Position numbers and translations under genes: made by a program. A DNA stretch of 64,000 nt. Origin: Pontibacter diazotrophicus (lineage in GTDB: Bacteria; Bacteroidota; Bacteroidia; Cytophagales; Hymenobacteraceae). The notes beneath the pieces were generated by a model. It saw only the letters and a program-made list of their open reading frames with translations. It made no database searches and was not told the DNA's origin. Of this stretch, positions 9,271 to 19,126 are shown piece by piece; position 1 is the first letter of the stretch, and every line of letters begins with the position of its first letter. The DNA lies in assembly GCF_003367245.1 (NCBI RefSeq), contig NZ_QRGR01000013.1, forward strand, positions 115,401-179,400, given 5' to 3'.

Positions 9271-11211
9271 TTACTTGTTACCGTCTACTTCTTCGTAGTC
9301 TACATCGGTTACACCGCCATCGCCGGCACCTGCGCCCTGCGGACCACCCGCCTGGCCGTTGCCGCCATCAGCGCCTGGGGCACCACCTGGCTGGCCCTGA
9401 CCCTGCGTAGCAGCGTACATCTCCTGAGAGGCTGCACTCCACGCATTGTTCAGGTTCTCTAAAGCTTTGTCGATACCGGCTACATCTTTGGCACCGTGTG
9501 CTGTTTTCAGCTCGTTCAGCGCGTTCTCGATGTTTGACTTGTTGCCAGCAGACAGCTTATCGCCATACTCTTTCAGCTGCTTCTCTGTCTGGAAAATCAT
9601 AGAGTCAGCTGAGTTCAGCTTCTCAATCTCTTCCTTCGCGCGCTTATCGGCTTCGGCGTTTGCTTCTGCTTCCTGGCGCATTTTCTCGATTTCCTGCTCG
9701 CTCAGACCAGAAGAAGCCTCGATGCGGATTTTCTGCTCTTTGCCCGTCGCTTTATCCTTCGCAGTTACGTGCAGGATACCGTTGGCGTCGATATCAAACG
9801 TTACTTCAATTTGAGGAACACCACGTGGCGCAGGTGGAATGTCTGACAGGTGGAAGCGGCCGATCGTACGGTTGTCGCGGGCCATAGGGCGCTCACCCTG
9901 CAGTACGTGGATTTCCACAGAAGGCTGGTTATCGGAAGCGGTAGAGAATGTCTCTGACTTCTTCGTTGGAATCGTTGTGTTAGACTCAATCAATTTGGTC
10001 ATCACACCACCCATTGTCTCGATACCCAGTGAAAGTGGCGTTACGTCCAGCAGGAGCACGTCTTTTACTTCACCAGTTAATACACCACCCTGGATAGCAG
10101 CACCGATGGCAACTACCTCATCCGGGTTTACACCTTTAGAAGGCTTCTTACCGAAGAACTTCTCTACTTCTTCCTGCACTCTTGGAATACGGGTAGAACC
10201 ACCCACCAGAATCACTTCATCAATATCAGAAGTTGACAGATTAGCGTCCTGAAGGGCTTTTTTGCATGGCTCCATTGAGCGACGAATCAGGTCATCAGAC
10301 AGCTGCTCGAACTTGGCGCGCGTCAGCTTGCGAACAAGGTGCTTTGGCACACCGTCAACCGGCATAATGTATGGCAGGTTGATTTCTGTCTCGTTAGATG
10401 ATGAAAGCTCAATTTTCGCTTTCTCAGCAGCTTCTTTTAAGCGCTGCAGTGCCATTGGGTCTTTACGTAGGTCAAGGCCTTCGTCTTTCTTAAACTCGTC
10501 AGCCAGCCAGTTGATGATGACCTGGTCAAAGTCGTCACCACCAAGGTGCGTGTCACCGTTCGTGGAAAGTACTTCGAACACACCATCACCCAGCTCGAGG
10601 ATGGAGATATCAAATGTACCACCACCAAGGTCAAACACGGCAATTTTCTGGTCGATGCTTTTCTTATCAAGTCCGTAAGCAAGCGCTGCTGCTGTCGGCT
10701 CGTTGATGATACGCTTCACCTCAAGACCTGCAATCTGACCAGCTTCTTTTGTAGCCTGGCGCTGTGCGTCGTTGAAGTAAGCTGGTACCGTAATAACGGC
10801 TTCTGTTACAGTTGTACCTAGGTAATCTTCTGCAGTAGCCTTCATTTTCTGAAGCACCATGGCAGAAATTTCCTGTGGTGTATACTGTCTGTCGCCGATC
10901 TCAACACGCACGGTGTTGTTACCGCCCTGTACCACTTTATAGGATACCTGTTTTGCCTCTTCGCTTACTTCATTGTAGCTGTGGCCCATGAAGCGCTTGA
11001 TAGAAGCAATTGTGTTTTGCGGGTTTGTGATCGCCTGACGCTTTGCAGGGTCACCTACTTTACGCTCGCCGTTTCCGTTGTCTAAGAAAGCAACGATAGA
11101 CGGAGTTGTTCTGCGGCCTTCGCTGTTAGGAATAACAACCGGCTCATTACCTTCCATTACGGCAACGCATGAGTTGGTTGTACCTAAGTCAATACCAATT
11201 ATCTTTCCCAT
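9271..11211 (-). CDS. dnaK: Chaperone protein DnaK (Hsp70)
   Basis: This is a 646-residue cytoplasmic Hsp70, the usual DnaK length. The ATPase domain opens with [13 protein letters not shown] and contains [42 protein letters not shown] and VGGSTRIP. The substrate-binding domain carries [14 protein letters not shown], and the helical lid is followed by a Gly/Gln-rich tail ending EEVDGNK. It binds and releases unfolded polypeptides in an ATP cycle with DnaJ and GrpE. Neither partner gene lies beside it, which is common in this phylum. The ATG at 11211 gives the conserved N-terminus MGKIIGID. The 281 bp upstream hold its promoter; I saw no CIRCE element there. Confidence 0.99.
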   Translation of the reverse strand: MGKIIGIDLGTTNSCVAVMEGNEPVVIPNSEGRRTTPSIVAFLDNGNGERKVGDPAKRQAITNPQNTIASIKRFMGHSYNEVSEEAKQVSYKVVQGGNNTVRVEIGDRQYTPQEISAMVLQKMKATAEDYLGTTVTEAVITVPAYFNDAQRQATKEAGQIAGLEVKRIINEPTAAALAYGLDKKSIDQKIAVFDLGGGTFDISILELGDGVFEVLSTNGDTHLGGDDFDQVIINWLADEFKKDEGLDLRKDPMALQRLKEAAEKAKIELSSSNETEINLPYIMPVDGVPKHLVRKLTRAKFEQLSDDLIRRSMEPCKKALQDANLSTSDIDEVILVGGSTRIPRVQEEVEKFFGKKPSKGVNPDEVVAIGAAIQGGVLTGEVKDVLLLDVTPLSLGIETMGGVMTKLIESNTTIPTKKSETFSTASDNQPSVEIHVLQGERPMARDNRTIGRFHLSDIPPAPRGVPQIEVTFDIDANGILHVTAKDKATGKEQKIRIEASSGLSEQEIEKMRQEAEANAEADKRAKEEIEKLNSADSMIFQTEKQLKEYGDKLSAGNKSNIENALNELKTAHGAKDVAGIDKALENLNNAWSAASQEMYAATQGQGQPGGAPGADGGNGQAGGPQGAGAGDGGVTDVDYEEVDGNK

Positions 11212-11420
11212 TCTATAGTTTTATTATATAAATTTCTGATTTCAAATTTTTCCTGTTGTCTTTCTTATAACAACCCTTGTGCCAAGGGGGAAATAGCATT
11301 TTGTTTCTGTCAATATGTCACTTTCTGTTCTGCGGTCTTCGCTTTTGTCCGACTCATACCTGCACGGCTCTTTATAGACCGACAGAATTTCCTGCGTGGC
11401 TATAGGCTTAATGAACAATC

Positions 11421-11453
11421 AGAAGAGGCCCGGCTGTATGCCGGACCTCTTCT
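11421..11453 (-). terminator. Terminator after the GH43 gene
   Basis: This stem-loop has 14-nt arms, AGAAGAGGCCCGGC and its near-perfect complement with one mismatch, and a 5-nt loop. It lies 40 bp past the GH43 stop codon and ahead of the dnaK promoter region, so it should isolate dnaK from the xylan operon. Confidence 0.75.
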
Positions 11454-11492
11454 TGTCAAGGTGAATTCCAGGAGCTTTCTGTTTTAGAAGAT

Positions 11493-13244
11493 TTAATTGG
11501 CTTTGTTAGCTGATGCAGAATCATATACTGCATCATTGCCTTCATACCTGAACCAGTCGAAGGTAGCTTTGTTGTTCGACGGTTTGCCCTGTGAGGTGGC
11601 ATACATACCCAGCGTGGTGCCTACAAAGCCTCCGGATACGCGCGTACTTAAGAAAGTGCCGTCCACGTTGTCCTGCAGCAGTTTCCAGTCGCCTTCTTTC
11701 GTGCTATAGTAGAAGCTGATACTGCCTTTGTCAAATTCCGTTTTCAGGTAAAGTGGCTTGCCTCTTTCACTTCTGCTTAGCGCCTTCTCTGCCAGTACGG
11801 TGGTATTTGCACTAGTAGTGCTATCTCCTGCTTTCTCTGATTTTAACAGCTGCACCACTTCCTTTCCGTTAGAGATGGTTTTACCTAAAGCATAGTAGTT
11901 GTTCTCGCTCTGGAAAGCTGCTATACCCGCAAACTCGTTGGCGGATGTCGGCTTAAAGCTCATTTTTGTACTGGCGCTGCCCGTAACATGCTGCTGCCTT
12001 CTGGCAACAAAGGAGAGGTTCTCTGAACCGGATAGGGTGGCAGGCTGCAGGTTCAGGGTCAGGCTCCCGGCTGGCTCACGCAGGCTATACCATGGGGTGA
12101 GGGGCGTACGCAGGAACAACCAGTAGGAGGGTAGCTTGTTTTCCTTAAAATCTTCCTGTTGCACAAAGTTTCCGCTCAACGGAAACGTTGGTTTTTCCCC
12201 TGCTGGCAGGTTCGGGCGCTTGTAGGAATATTGTACCTCCTCGAAGTCAGCATTGATGATTGGCCAGCCGTCTTTCCAGGTAACAGGTGCCAGAAAGGTT
12301 TCGCGGCCTATGTTGTAGCTGTCTTCTGTGTCATAGGGGCGGGTGGCTAAAAAGATAGCCCACCACTCGCCGTTTTGCGTTTCCACCAGATCGGCATGGC
12401 CTGTGGCGGATATGGGGTTCTTTCTGTCGTTCGGTAAATGGCGCTGCGTCAGGATGGGGTTGTTTTCGTACGGTACGTATTCTCCCATCACGTCTCTGCT
12501 CCTCAGGATTACTTCTGAATGATTCACGCTGGTGCCGCCTTCTGCCGCCATCAGGTAATAGTAACCGTCTTTTTTATAAATGTGCGGCCCTTCAATCCAG
12601 ACTGGTTTTGTAGAAATATCCACACCTCCATTCACCAGTATCTTCGGAGCGCCTACGGTTTTCATATTCTTGTAGTCGAATTCGATGATACGGATAGTGC
12701 GGTGGCCATCGTAGAGCGGCTTGTTATCAGGCGCCTCGCTGTTGTAGGTGATGTATGCTTTTCCGTCCTCATCAAAGAAAATGGAAGGATCTATGCCGCT
12801 GACCTCCCGAAGCCAGTTTGGGTTAGACCATGGACCGGCCGGGTCGGTGGCCGTCACAACAAAATTTCCGCCGTTATCTATGAGGGTGGTCACCATGTAA
12901 AAGGTGTCCTCATGATGGGAGATAGCAGGAGCAAATATTCCCCTGGATGCACCCAAGCCATCCAAATCTAGCTGCTCAGGCCGATCCAGAATGTTGCCTA
13001 TCTGGGTCCAGTTTACTAAATCCTTGCTATGGAAAATAGGCACACCCGGAAAGAAGGAGAAGGAGGAGTGAATCATGTAATAATCATCTCCCACACGGGT
13101 GATACTTGGGTCAGGGTAAAAGCCTGGCAGGATAGGGTTTTGGAACGTATCCTCATTCTGCGCAAAAGAAGGCGAGCTGGCTAGGTAGAAAAGGCAGCAC
13201 AGGCATAAAAAGGCTTTCTGCAGCATGTTGTTTCGTCGGTTCAT
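11493..13244 (-). CDS. Secreted GH43 beta-xylosidase / arabinofuranosidase-type enzyme
   Basis: This is a 583-residue protein with a signal peptide (residues 1-28, ending SFAQ). A five-bladed GH43 propeller spans about 33-345. The expected catalytic triad is visible: base Asp45 in GFYPDPSI, pKa-modulating Asp152 in GIDPSIFF, and acid Glu218 in WIEGPHIY. About 365-575 match the C-terminal concanavalin-like sandwich of beta-xylosidases. It probably cuts xylose or arabinose from xylo-oligosaccharides in the periplasm. It follows GH115 with a terminator hairpin at 13275-13311 in between, so it may have its own promoter or be expressed by read-through. An alternative start at codon 7 would also leave an intact signal peptide. 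Xylosidase versus arabinofuranosidase cannot be settled by eye. Confidence 0.9.
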   Translation of the reverse strand: MNRRNNMLQKAFLCLCCLFYLASSPSFAQNEDTFQNPILPGFYPDPSITRVGDDYYMIHSSFSFFPGVPIFHSKDLVNWTQIGNILDRPEQLDLDGLGASRGIFAPAISHHEDTFYMVTTLIDNGGNFVVTATDPAGPWSNPNWLREVSGIDPSIFFDEDGKAYITYNSEAPDNKPLYDGHRTIRIIEFDYKNMKTVGAPKILVNGGVDISTKPVWIEGPHIYKKDGYYYLMAAEGGTSVNHSEVILRSRDVMGEYVPYENNPILTQRHLPNDRKNPISATGHADLVETQNGEWWAIFLATRPYDTEDSYNIGRETFLAPVTWKDGWPIINADFEEVQYSYKRPNLPAGEKPTFPLSGNFVQQEDFKENKLPSYWLFLRTPLTPWYSLREPAGSLTLNLQPATLSGSENLSFVARRQQHVTGSASTKMSFKPTSANEFAGIAAFQSENNYYALGKTISNGKEVVQLLKSEKAGDSTTSANTTVLAEKALSRSERGKPLYLKTEFDKGSISFYYSTKEGDWKLLQDNVDGTFLSTRVSGGFVGTTLGMYATSQGKPSNNKATFDWFRYEGNDAVYDSASANKAN

Positions 13245-13274
13245 AAGTATACAATGTTTTATAGGCTGATTAGA

Positions 13275-13311
13275 AAAAGTCTCCGTGGCATTTCTGCCAA
13301 CGGAGACTTTT
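13275..13311 (-). terminator. Terminator hairpin between GH115 and GH43 genes
   Basis: The arms AAAAGTCTCCG-TGGCA (13275-13290) and TGCCA-A-CGGAGACTTTT (13295-13311) pair with one bulged base around a 4-nt loop. The stem ends in a T-run on the leftward transcript and starts 3 bp past the GH115 stop. Confidence 0.8.
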
Positions 13312-13313
13312 GT

Positions 13314-16277
13314 TTACTGATTTGCCTTTTCAGGCTGGTAATAGCTTTCCGGTGGCCCTAAGTAGGATGGCTCGAGTCCGCCTGTGTCTACCACAATCTT
13401 TTGCAGCACCACACCCGGGTCTACCATCCAGAACCTGAGTACATGCTCTCCTGGCTTGTCTATCTTGTGGGTGGATGTCTGGATGTTGATATTGTCAGCT
13501 ACCCACTTATTCCAGGCACCTTCCGAATCTTCTTTGTGCATGTTGATGATTTGCGGCTCCGCGTCATCAATGGATACAGCGAATTTCAGGCCTTCAGAAG
13601 CGTTGAAGTTGAGGGTAGGAGACAGGTAGGCGTGTACCTTCACCTCACCTGCGTTCAGCAGGTGCATGCGGTATTCTAAGCGTGGGCTGTCGCCCCCTGG
13701 CTGCTGCGTTTCGGCTGTTACCGGGAAAGGTGACATCGCTGACATGGTCTTGCCCAGGTCCGGGATAAGCTGCCATTCGATGGTGCCTCTATCTACGGCA
13801 CGGGTGTAATGCGCCGCTTCCATAGATACGTATCCGTTGCTTTCTACAAATCCTTTCACCACGCCGGGCTTTAAATCAACAGGGTTGTTTATAACCGCCT
13901 GTACTTTTACAGTCGTGTTGTTTGGCCCGGTAATCGTAATCGGAACCTGCTGCACGCCAGTTGGTGCCTTTTGCCAGTCTACGCTTATCAGCAGCCGCTG
14001 CTCCTTTTCCACAGTGCCTTGCATAGACGAAACATTTAGCCATGGAGCCCCGGACTGCACTTTATAAGTGAAAGGATCCTTGCCCTGGTTGAACAGCTCG
14101 ATGTAATGCGTTTGCTGACCGAAAGGTGTAAATTCAGGTAGTTCTGCCTGTCCTTTCTCCCTTGGCCACCAGGTATCAGAGCCTTCCACAGCTACACCCA
14201 TTTTTGCTCCGGATGCCACATTCACCAGTTTCACAGTTGGCATTACATCTTTCTCCGGTTGCTGCCAATAGGTATAGCTGATGTGTGTCTGGTCCATCAT
14301 GTGGCTCCACTTGCCGTCAGCTAATTCCTCATTATAGTATTTCATCAGCGCCTGGTCTTTCTCGAACAACTCACGCACCTTAGCAGCCATGTCGTTGGCA
14401 GCGGCACGGTTCTGCTTTGCATAGAGATGGTTTTTGCCTGTGGTAATATGCAGTTCGTTGAGGTTAGCAGAAGCCTTTGCCGGGAACAGCACCAGTTGAT
14501 AGAAAGCATCCTTGTACCCGGCAGGCATCTCCTGGTAAATCTTCTCTGCTTTCTCCACCAGTTGGTTGTACTCTTCCACCACGCGTTCCGCTTCCCTGTA
14601 GTTCGTCAGGCTATACGTTTCTGGTGATATCAATTCCGGCTTACGGCGGCCGTTGTACTTGGAGTAAGTCGCCAGGATTTCCGCAATAGGTTGGGCATAC
14701 TGGCTTCCGAACTGCTCTTCTGCCCAGGTTACAGTATATTCCTGCAGACGTTCCGCCGGCCACTTATCCGGGTTCCAGGCATAGTCCATGAAGAACTCCA
14801 GCGGGAACTCCATTGGCTTAATGTCACCTACGTTCACTATCCAGATGCGGTCGGCACCGTACTTGTGCGCCATGTGCATCTGCTCCCACACCCTCGGAAT
14901 AGGGTTTGTGTTCAGCCATTTGTAGTTTCTCGGGCCACCTACATAATCGTAGTGGTAGTAAATACCATAGCCACCGGAATGCTGCTTTTCGCCCGGCTTC
15001 GGTAGCTTACGGATGTTGCCCCAGTTATCGTCTGCCAGCAGCAGGGTCACATCATCCGGCACACGCATGCCTCTGTCGTAGTAGTCCTGCACTTCTTTGT
15101 AGAGCGCCCAGATTTGCGGCGTTTCAGAGGCTGGCTTGCCGGTTACGTCGGCAATGATTTGGCGCTGGTCGGCCACAATCTGCTCCAGCAGCGCAATGTT
15201 GCTGCCTTCAGACATTGGTTCATCTCCGTCGCCGCGCATGCCTATGGTCACAATGCTTTCGTTGGTGCCCATGCGCTCCATACCTTTTCGCCAGAACTCC
15301 TGCAGGTTTTCTTTGTTCGTGTTGTAGTTCCAGGCGCCTTTGCCATAGCGTCTCCACTCGTCGTGGGCGCGCGTTAAAGGCTCGTGGTGCGAAGTACCAA
15401 GCACCACGCCATACTCATCTGCCAGGGGTGCGCTCAGCGAGTCGTCGTCATAGATGGCATTTCCCCACATGGCTGGCCAGAGGTAATTGCCCTTCATGCG
15501 TAGCAGGAGCTCAAATACTTTGTCGTAGAATTTGTGGTTAAAGCCACCGAACTTCTCTTGGGACCAGCCGGAAAGCGCCGGAGCCTCATCGTTGATAAAA
15601 AAGCCTCTGTACTTGATGGCAGGCTCTCCTTCTGTGTGGCGCCCCGGCAATACATAAACATTCTGCTTTTGCTTTACCGGCACATCGGCCCACCAGTACC
15701 AGGGCGACACCCCGATTTCTTCTGACAAATCATACATGCCGTAGATCGTGCCGCGCTTGTCGCTGCCTACAATTACCAATGCCCGGTCTACACCGCGCAT
15801 TGGCTTTTCCACCACCTGAATCAGGGAGGTTTCCCAGCGCCCGGCTATACCTGCTACGTCCAGTTTTTTATCCCGCACTAGTTTGTCGATGAGGGGGCTT
15901 TTGCCCAGTGTTCCCACCAGCACAATTTCCTTTGCCTTCGGTGCTTTCTTGCCCACCGTCAGCTGAGGCTCCGCATTAGTTACCTGCTTAATGTCTGCCT
16001 GCAGGTGCTTCGCCACCCGGGCAACACCCGGGTAATCATCGGCACTCACATAAATAGGAGCAGATTTGCCATTGGCAGAAAGTGCGAAGCGGTTTAATCC
16101 TTTTTCTGTAGCGATGTAGGAGGGAACGTCGTCAGTAGCTGCGGCGGCAAGTGGGCCTGCCAAAGCAAACACAAATAACAACACCAGGCAGAGCGACTTT
16201 GGCCACTGCGCTGGCTGTGCGATGCGGCGCAGAGAACGCAGCCTCCAAGAAGAGTAAATTGAGAAAGATATTTTCAT
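13314..16277 (-). CDS. GH115 alpha-glucuronidase (xylan alpha-1,2-glucuronidase)
   Basis: This is a 987-residue protein with a long basic N-region and a hydrophobic signal (about 28-48, ending PLAAAA). The GH115 hallmarks are clear: an N-terminal alpha/beta domain (SADDYPGVARVAKHLQ, VLVGTLGKSPLID), then GVSPWYWWADVPVKQ, YRGFFINDEAPALSGWSQEKFGGFN, LLRMKGNYLWPAMW, GTSHHEPLTRA and YHYDYVGGPRNYKWLN across about 180-560, followed by C-terminal helical and beta-sandwich domains. The family removes 4-O-methyl-glucuronic acid from internal as well as terminal xylose units of xylan. Its neighbours exuT, uxaC and uxuA take up and degrade the released uronate, which supports the call. The gene is 45 bp downstream of exuT. 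Confidence 0.95.
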   Translation of the reverse strand: MKISFSIYSSWRLRSLRRIAQPAQWPKSLCLVLLFVFALAGPLAAAATDDVPSYIATEKGLNRFALSANGKSAPIYVSADDYPGVARVAKHLQADIKQVTNAEPQLTVGKKAPKAKEIVLVGTLGKSPLIDKLVRDKKLDVAGIAGRWETSLIQVVEKPMRGVDRALVIVGSDKRGTIYGMYDLSEEIGVSPWYWWADVPVKQKQNVYVLPGRHTEGEPAIKYRGFFINDEAPALSGWSQEKFGGFNHKFYDKVFELLLRMKGNYLWPAMWGNAIYDDDSLSAPLADEYGVVLGTSHHEPLTRAHDEWRRYGKGAWNYNTNKENLQEFWRKGMERMGTNESIVTIGMRGDGDEPMSEGSNIALLEQIVADQRQIIADVTGKPASETPQIWALYKEVQDYYDRGMRVPDDVTLLLADDNWGNIRKLPKPGEKQHSGGYGIYYHYDYVGGPRNYKWLNTNPIPRVWEQMHMAHKYGADRIWIVNVGDIKPMEFPLEFFMDYAWNPDKWPAERLQEYTVTWAEEQFGSQYAQPIAEILATYSKYNGRRKPELISPETYSLTNYREAERVVEEYNQLVEKAEKIYQEMPAGYKDAFYQLVLFPAKASANLNELHITTGKNHLYAKQNRAAANDMAAKVRELFEKDQALMKYYNEELADGKWSHMMDQTHISYTYWQQPEKDVMPTVKLVNVASGAKMGVAVEGSDTWWPREKGQAELPEFTPFGQQTHYIELFNQGKDPFTYKVQSGAPWLNVSSMQGTVEKEQRLLISVDWQKAPTGVQQVPITITGPNNTTVKVQAVINNPVDLKPGVVKGFVESNGYVSMEAAHYTRAVDRGTIEWQLIPDLGKTMSAMSPFPVTAETQQPGGDSPRLEYRMHLLNAGEVKVHAYLSPTLNFNASEGLKFAVSIDDAEPQIINMHKEDSEGAWNKWVADNINIQTSTHKIDKPGEHVLRFWMVDPGVVLQKIVVDTGGLEPSYLGPPESYYQPEKANQ

Positions 16278-16322
16278 GATGATACTGTTTTAGGGAGCTG
16301 CTATTCAAAGCGGCTCCTGTTT

Positions 16323-17642
16323 TTAGATTGCTGCCTGCTTCATTTTAGGCGACAGGAAGTGCATGATCAGCCAGGCCACTACATAGGCGCTGCCGCAGAT
16401 GGTGAAGATAATATTATAACCGGCAAGAATGTTGCCAGCGTTTTTATAATAGTCTAGTATAAATCCGATGAACAGCGGGAAAAGTGCACCTCCCACAGAG
16501 CCTGCCATGCCCCCGATACCTACCACCGAACTCACAGCCTTTTTCGGGAACATGTCGGAAACGGTGGTGAAGATGTTGGCGCTCCAGGCTTGGTGTGCCG
16601 CTGCTGCTAAGCTGATGAGGCCAACTGCAATCCAGATCTCGGTTGTGTAGCGTGCTGCCATAATAGGCACCACCAGCAGCGCGATGATGAACATGGCCGT
16701 TTTACGCGCCCTGTATACTGCCCACCCTTTCCGGATAAAGTAGGAGGAGAGGTAACCGCCGCCTATGCTGCCAATGGTAGTGGCAGAGTACACAATCACG
16801 AGGGGCAGGCTTGGCTTGCTCAGGTCAAGGTCAAAGGTGGTGCTGAAGTATGACGGTAGCCAGAAGAGAAAGAAATACCAGATAGGGTCTGTGAAGAACT
16901 TCCCGGCGATGAACACCCACGTTTGTCTTATAAACAGCAACTTTCCCCACTTTACAGGCGTCTTGTCCGCTTCAGCCCCGGCATCTTCATTGTCACTGTG
17001 AATGTATTCATACTCTGGCTGGCCCAGGCGCTTTTGCCTGGAGGGGATTTCATAGAATATGAGCCAGAAAACCAGCCATACAAAACCAACCGCTCCTGTT
17101 ACTATAAAAGCTTCCTGCCAACCATAAGCCCCCAGCATCCAGGGTACAAAAATCGGCGCCACCACAGCCCCTACATTTGCCCCGGAGTTAAACAATCCTG
17201 TTGCCAGTGCCCGCTCTTTCTTCGGGAACCACTCTGCCACCGTTTTAATGGCCGCCGGAAAGTTACCTGCCTCTCCAATACCTAATGCAGCCCTGGCCAC
17301 GCCAAATCCAAAGGTAGACCGCGCTGCGGCATGAAACATAGCCGCCACACTCCATACTACAATAGAAATGCTATAGCCCATCTTGGTACCTATTTTGTCG
17401 ATAATCCTTCCGAAGATCAACATGCCCAGGGCATAGGAGGCGGTGAAAGCCATTACAATGCTACCATAGTCGCTTTCTGTCCAGTTGAACTGCTGCTCGA
17501 GTGCAGGCTTCAGCAAACCAATGATTTGCCTGTCGAGGTAGTTGATGGTGGTGGCAAAGAAAAGCAGGGCACATATCGTCCAGCGATATGACCCAATCTT
17601 TGCTCTTTTGGTGATTGGCTCTGTTGTTAAAGGTGCTTGCAT
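16323..17642 (-). CDS. exuT: MFS hexuronate transporter, ExuT type
   Basis: This is a 439-residue major facilitator with twelve predicted membrane spans. It begins with the anion:cation symporter signature TINYLDRQIIGLLKPAL in helix 1 and has ARAALGIGEAGNFPAAIK and EWFPKKERALATG, both typical of the ExuT/GudP branch. It should carry glucuronate or galacturonate into the cytoplasm with protons. It sits 16 bp from uxaC and 45 bp from GH115 in one leftward operon, so glucuronate from glucuronoxylan is the likely cargo. Whether it also accepts 4-O-methyl-glucuronate is unknown. Confidence 0.9.
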   Translation of the reverse strand: MQAPLTTEPITKRAKIGSYRWTICALLFFATTINYLDRQIIGLLKPALEQQFNWTESDYGSIVMAFTASYALGMLIFGRIIDKIGTKMGYSISIVVWSVAAMFHAAARSTFGFGVARAALGIGEAGNFPAAIKTVAEWFPKKERALATGLFNSGANVGAVVAPIFVPWMLGAYGWQEAFIVTGAVGFVWLVFWLIFYEIPSRQKRLGQPEYEYIHSDNEDAGAEADKTPVKWGKLLFIRQTWVFIAGKFFTDPIWYFFLFWLPSYFSTTFDLDLSKPSLPLVIVYSATTIGSIGGGYLSSYFIRKGWAVYRARKTAMFIIALLVVPIMAARYTTEIWIAVGLISLAAAAHQAWSANIFTTVSDMFPKKAVSSVVGIGGMAGSVGGALFPLFIGFILDYYKNAGNILAGYNIIFTICGSAYVVAWLIMHFLSPKMKQAAI

Positions 17643-17658
17643 GGCAGGTGGTTATGCT

Positions 17659-19119
17659 TTAAATGGGGAAGTAGTTTTTTGCGTTGTAGTAGCAGATGTC
17701 CTGCACCATTTTACCAATCCAGGGGATGTCGGCCGGCAGCAGGCCCTGCGCAATGTCGTTGCCGAACATGTTGCACAGCAGTCTCCTGAAGTACTCGTGG
17801 CGGGAGTAAGACAGGAAGGAGCGGGAGTCGGTCAGCATACCGACAAAGCAGCTGATAAGCCCCATGTTAGACAAAGCATTCATCTGGTCCTGCATGCCCT
17901 CTAAATTATCGAGGAACCACCACGCGGAGCCAAACTGCATCTTGCCCTTAGTGCCGGCACTTTGGAAGTTACCTACCATAGTAGCAAAAGCGGCATTATC
18001 AGCAGGATTCAGGTTGTAAATAACGGTTTTGGTAAGCTTGCCTTCTTTCTCCAGGGCATTGAAAAATGCAGCCATGGCCGCAGCCTGTGAAAAATCGCCA
18101 ATGGAATCGTAGCCGGTATCAGGGCCATTTACCTGCAGCATACGGCTGTTGGTGTTGCGCAGCGCCCCCACGTGGAACTGCTGCACCCAGCCTTTCTGGT
18201 GGTACATTTTGCTAAGTTCCAATAATACAAAAGCAGTGAATTCCTCCTGGTGAAGGGCCGCCTCACGGTCATCGCCACTTAATACTGCCGCAAAAGCTTT
18301 CTCCAGGTTGCCGCTGCTTTTGCCCACGTAAGGAAGGCTGCTCAAACCATGGTCTGAAATGCGGCAGCCGTGCTGATGGAAATAATCTACCCTGCTTTGA
18401 AGGGCCTCTAATAAAGTGTCTATACTTGTAATAGAGGTTTGGCTTGCGTCAGCGAGTTGCTGGAGGTAGGTTCTGAAAGCCTCTCCACCACTCAGGTTTA
18501 AAGCTTTATCCGGACGGAAAGAAGGCAGCACTTTCACCCCGAAGGAGGAAGCTGCAACCTGTTGATGATAGTTCAGGCTGTCTACTGGGTCGTCGGTAGT
18601 GCCCACCATCTCTACCTTGAAATGCTCTAGTAAACCCTGGGGTGAGAACTCCGGCTTCTGCAGCAATTTGTTACAATGCGCATAGATCTCAGAAGCATTG
18701 GCCTCTGATAGAAGCTCTGTTACGCCAAACGGGTTCTTCAGTTCCATGTGCGTCCAGTGGTACAGCGGGTTGCGCATGGTATAAGGCACTGCCTTGGCCC
18801 AGGTCCTGAACTTCTCTTCGTCGGTAGCGTCGCCGGTAATATACTTTTCGTCTATCCCGAGTGTCCGCAAGGCACGCCACTTATAATGGTCGCCGGCCAG
18901 CCAGATGTCCGTCATGTTGGCGTAGGGCTTGTTTTCGGCGATTGCCTCCGGTGATAAATGGCAATGGTAATCGATGATGGGTAAGTCTTTGGCATAATCA
19001 TGGTATAGTTCCTTTGCCGCATTTGACTGCAGCAGGAAGTCATCGTTCAGGAAACTGCCTGTCTTCTCTTTAGCTGACTTCTTTACACCATCTTTCTTTA
19101 ATAAAATATCTTCACTCAT
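17659..19119 (-). CDS. uxaC: Glucuronate isomerase
   Basis: This is a 486-residue cytoplasmic enzyme of the UxaC (amidohydrolase-like) family and usual length. The metal-site motif IIDYHCHLSPEAIAEN lies near residues 48-63; WKALR-type (YKWRALRTLG), MRNPLYHWTHMEL, GTTDDPVDSL, FHVGALRNTN, GWWF-like (GSAWWFLDNLEGM) and SYSRHEYFRRLLCN segments follow. It converts D-glucuronate to D-fructuronate, or D-galacturonate to D-tagaturonate. It lies 7 bp downstream of uxuA and 16 bp upstream of exuT. The product is expected to be reduced to mannonate, but a canonical uxuB is not in the window. Confidence 0.97.
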   Translation of the reverse strand: MSEDILLKKDGVKKSAKEKTGSFLNDDFLLQSNAAKELYHDYAKDLPIIDYHCHLSPEAIAENKPYANMTDIWLAGDHYKWRALRTLGIDEKYITGDATDEEKFRTWAKAVPYTMRNPLYHWTHMELKNPFGVTELLSEANASEIYAHCNKLLQKPEFSPQGLLEHFKVEMVGTTDDPVDSLNYHQQVAASSFGVKVLPSFRPDKALNLSGGEAFRTYLQQLADASQTSITSIDTLLEALQSRVDYFHQHGCRISDHGLSSLPYVGKSSGNLEKAFAAVLSGDDREAALHQEEFTAFVLLELSKMYHQKGWVQQFHVGALRNTNSRMLQVNGPDTGYDSIGDFSQAAAMAAFFNALEKEGKLTKTVIYNLNPADNAAFATMVGNFQSAGTKGKMQFGSAWWFLDNLEGMQDQMNALSNMGLISCFVGMLTDSRSFLSYSRHEYFRRLLCNMFGNDIAQGLLPADIPWIGKMVQDICYYNAKNYFPI

Positions 19120-19126
19120 AAGTTCT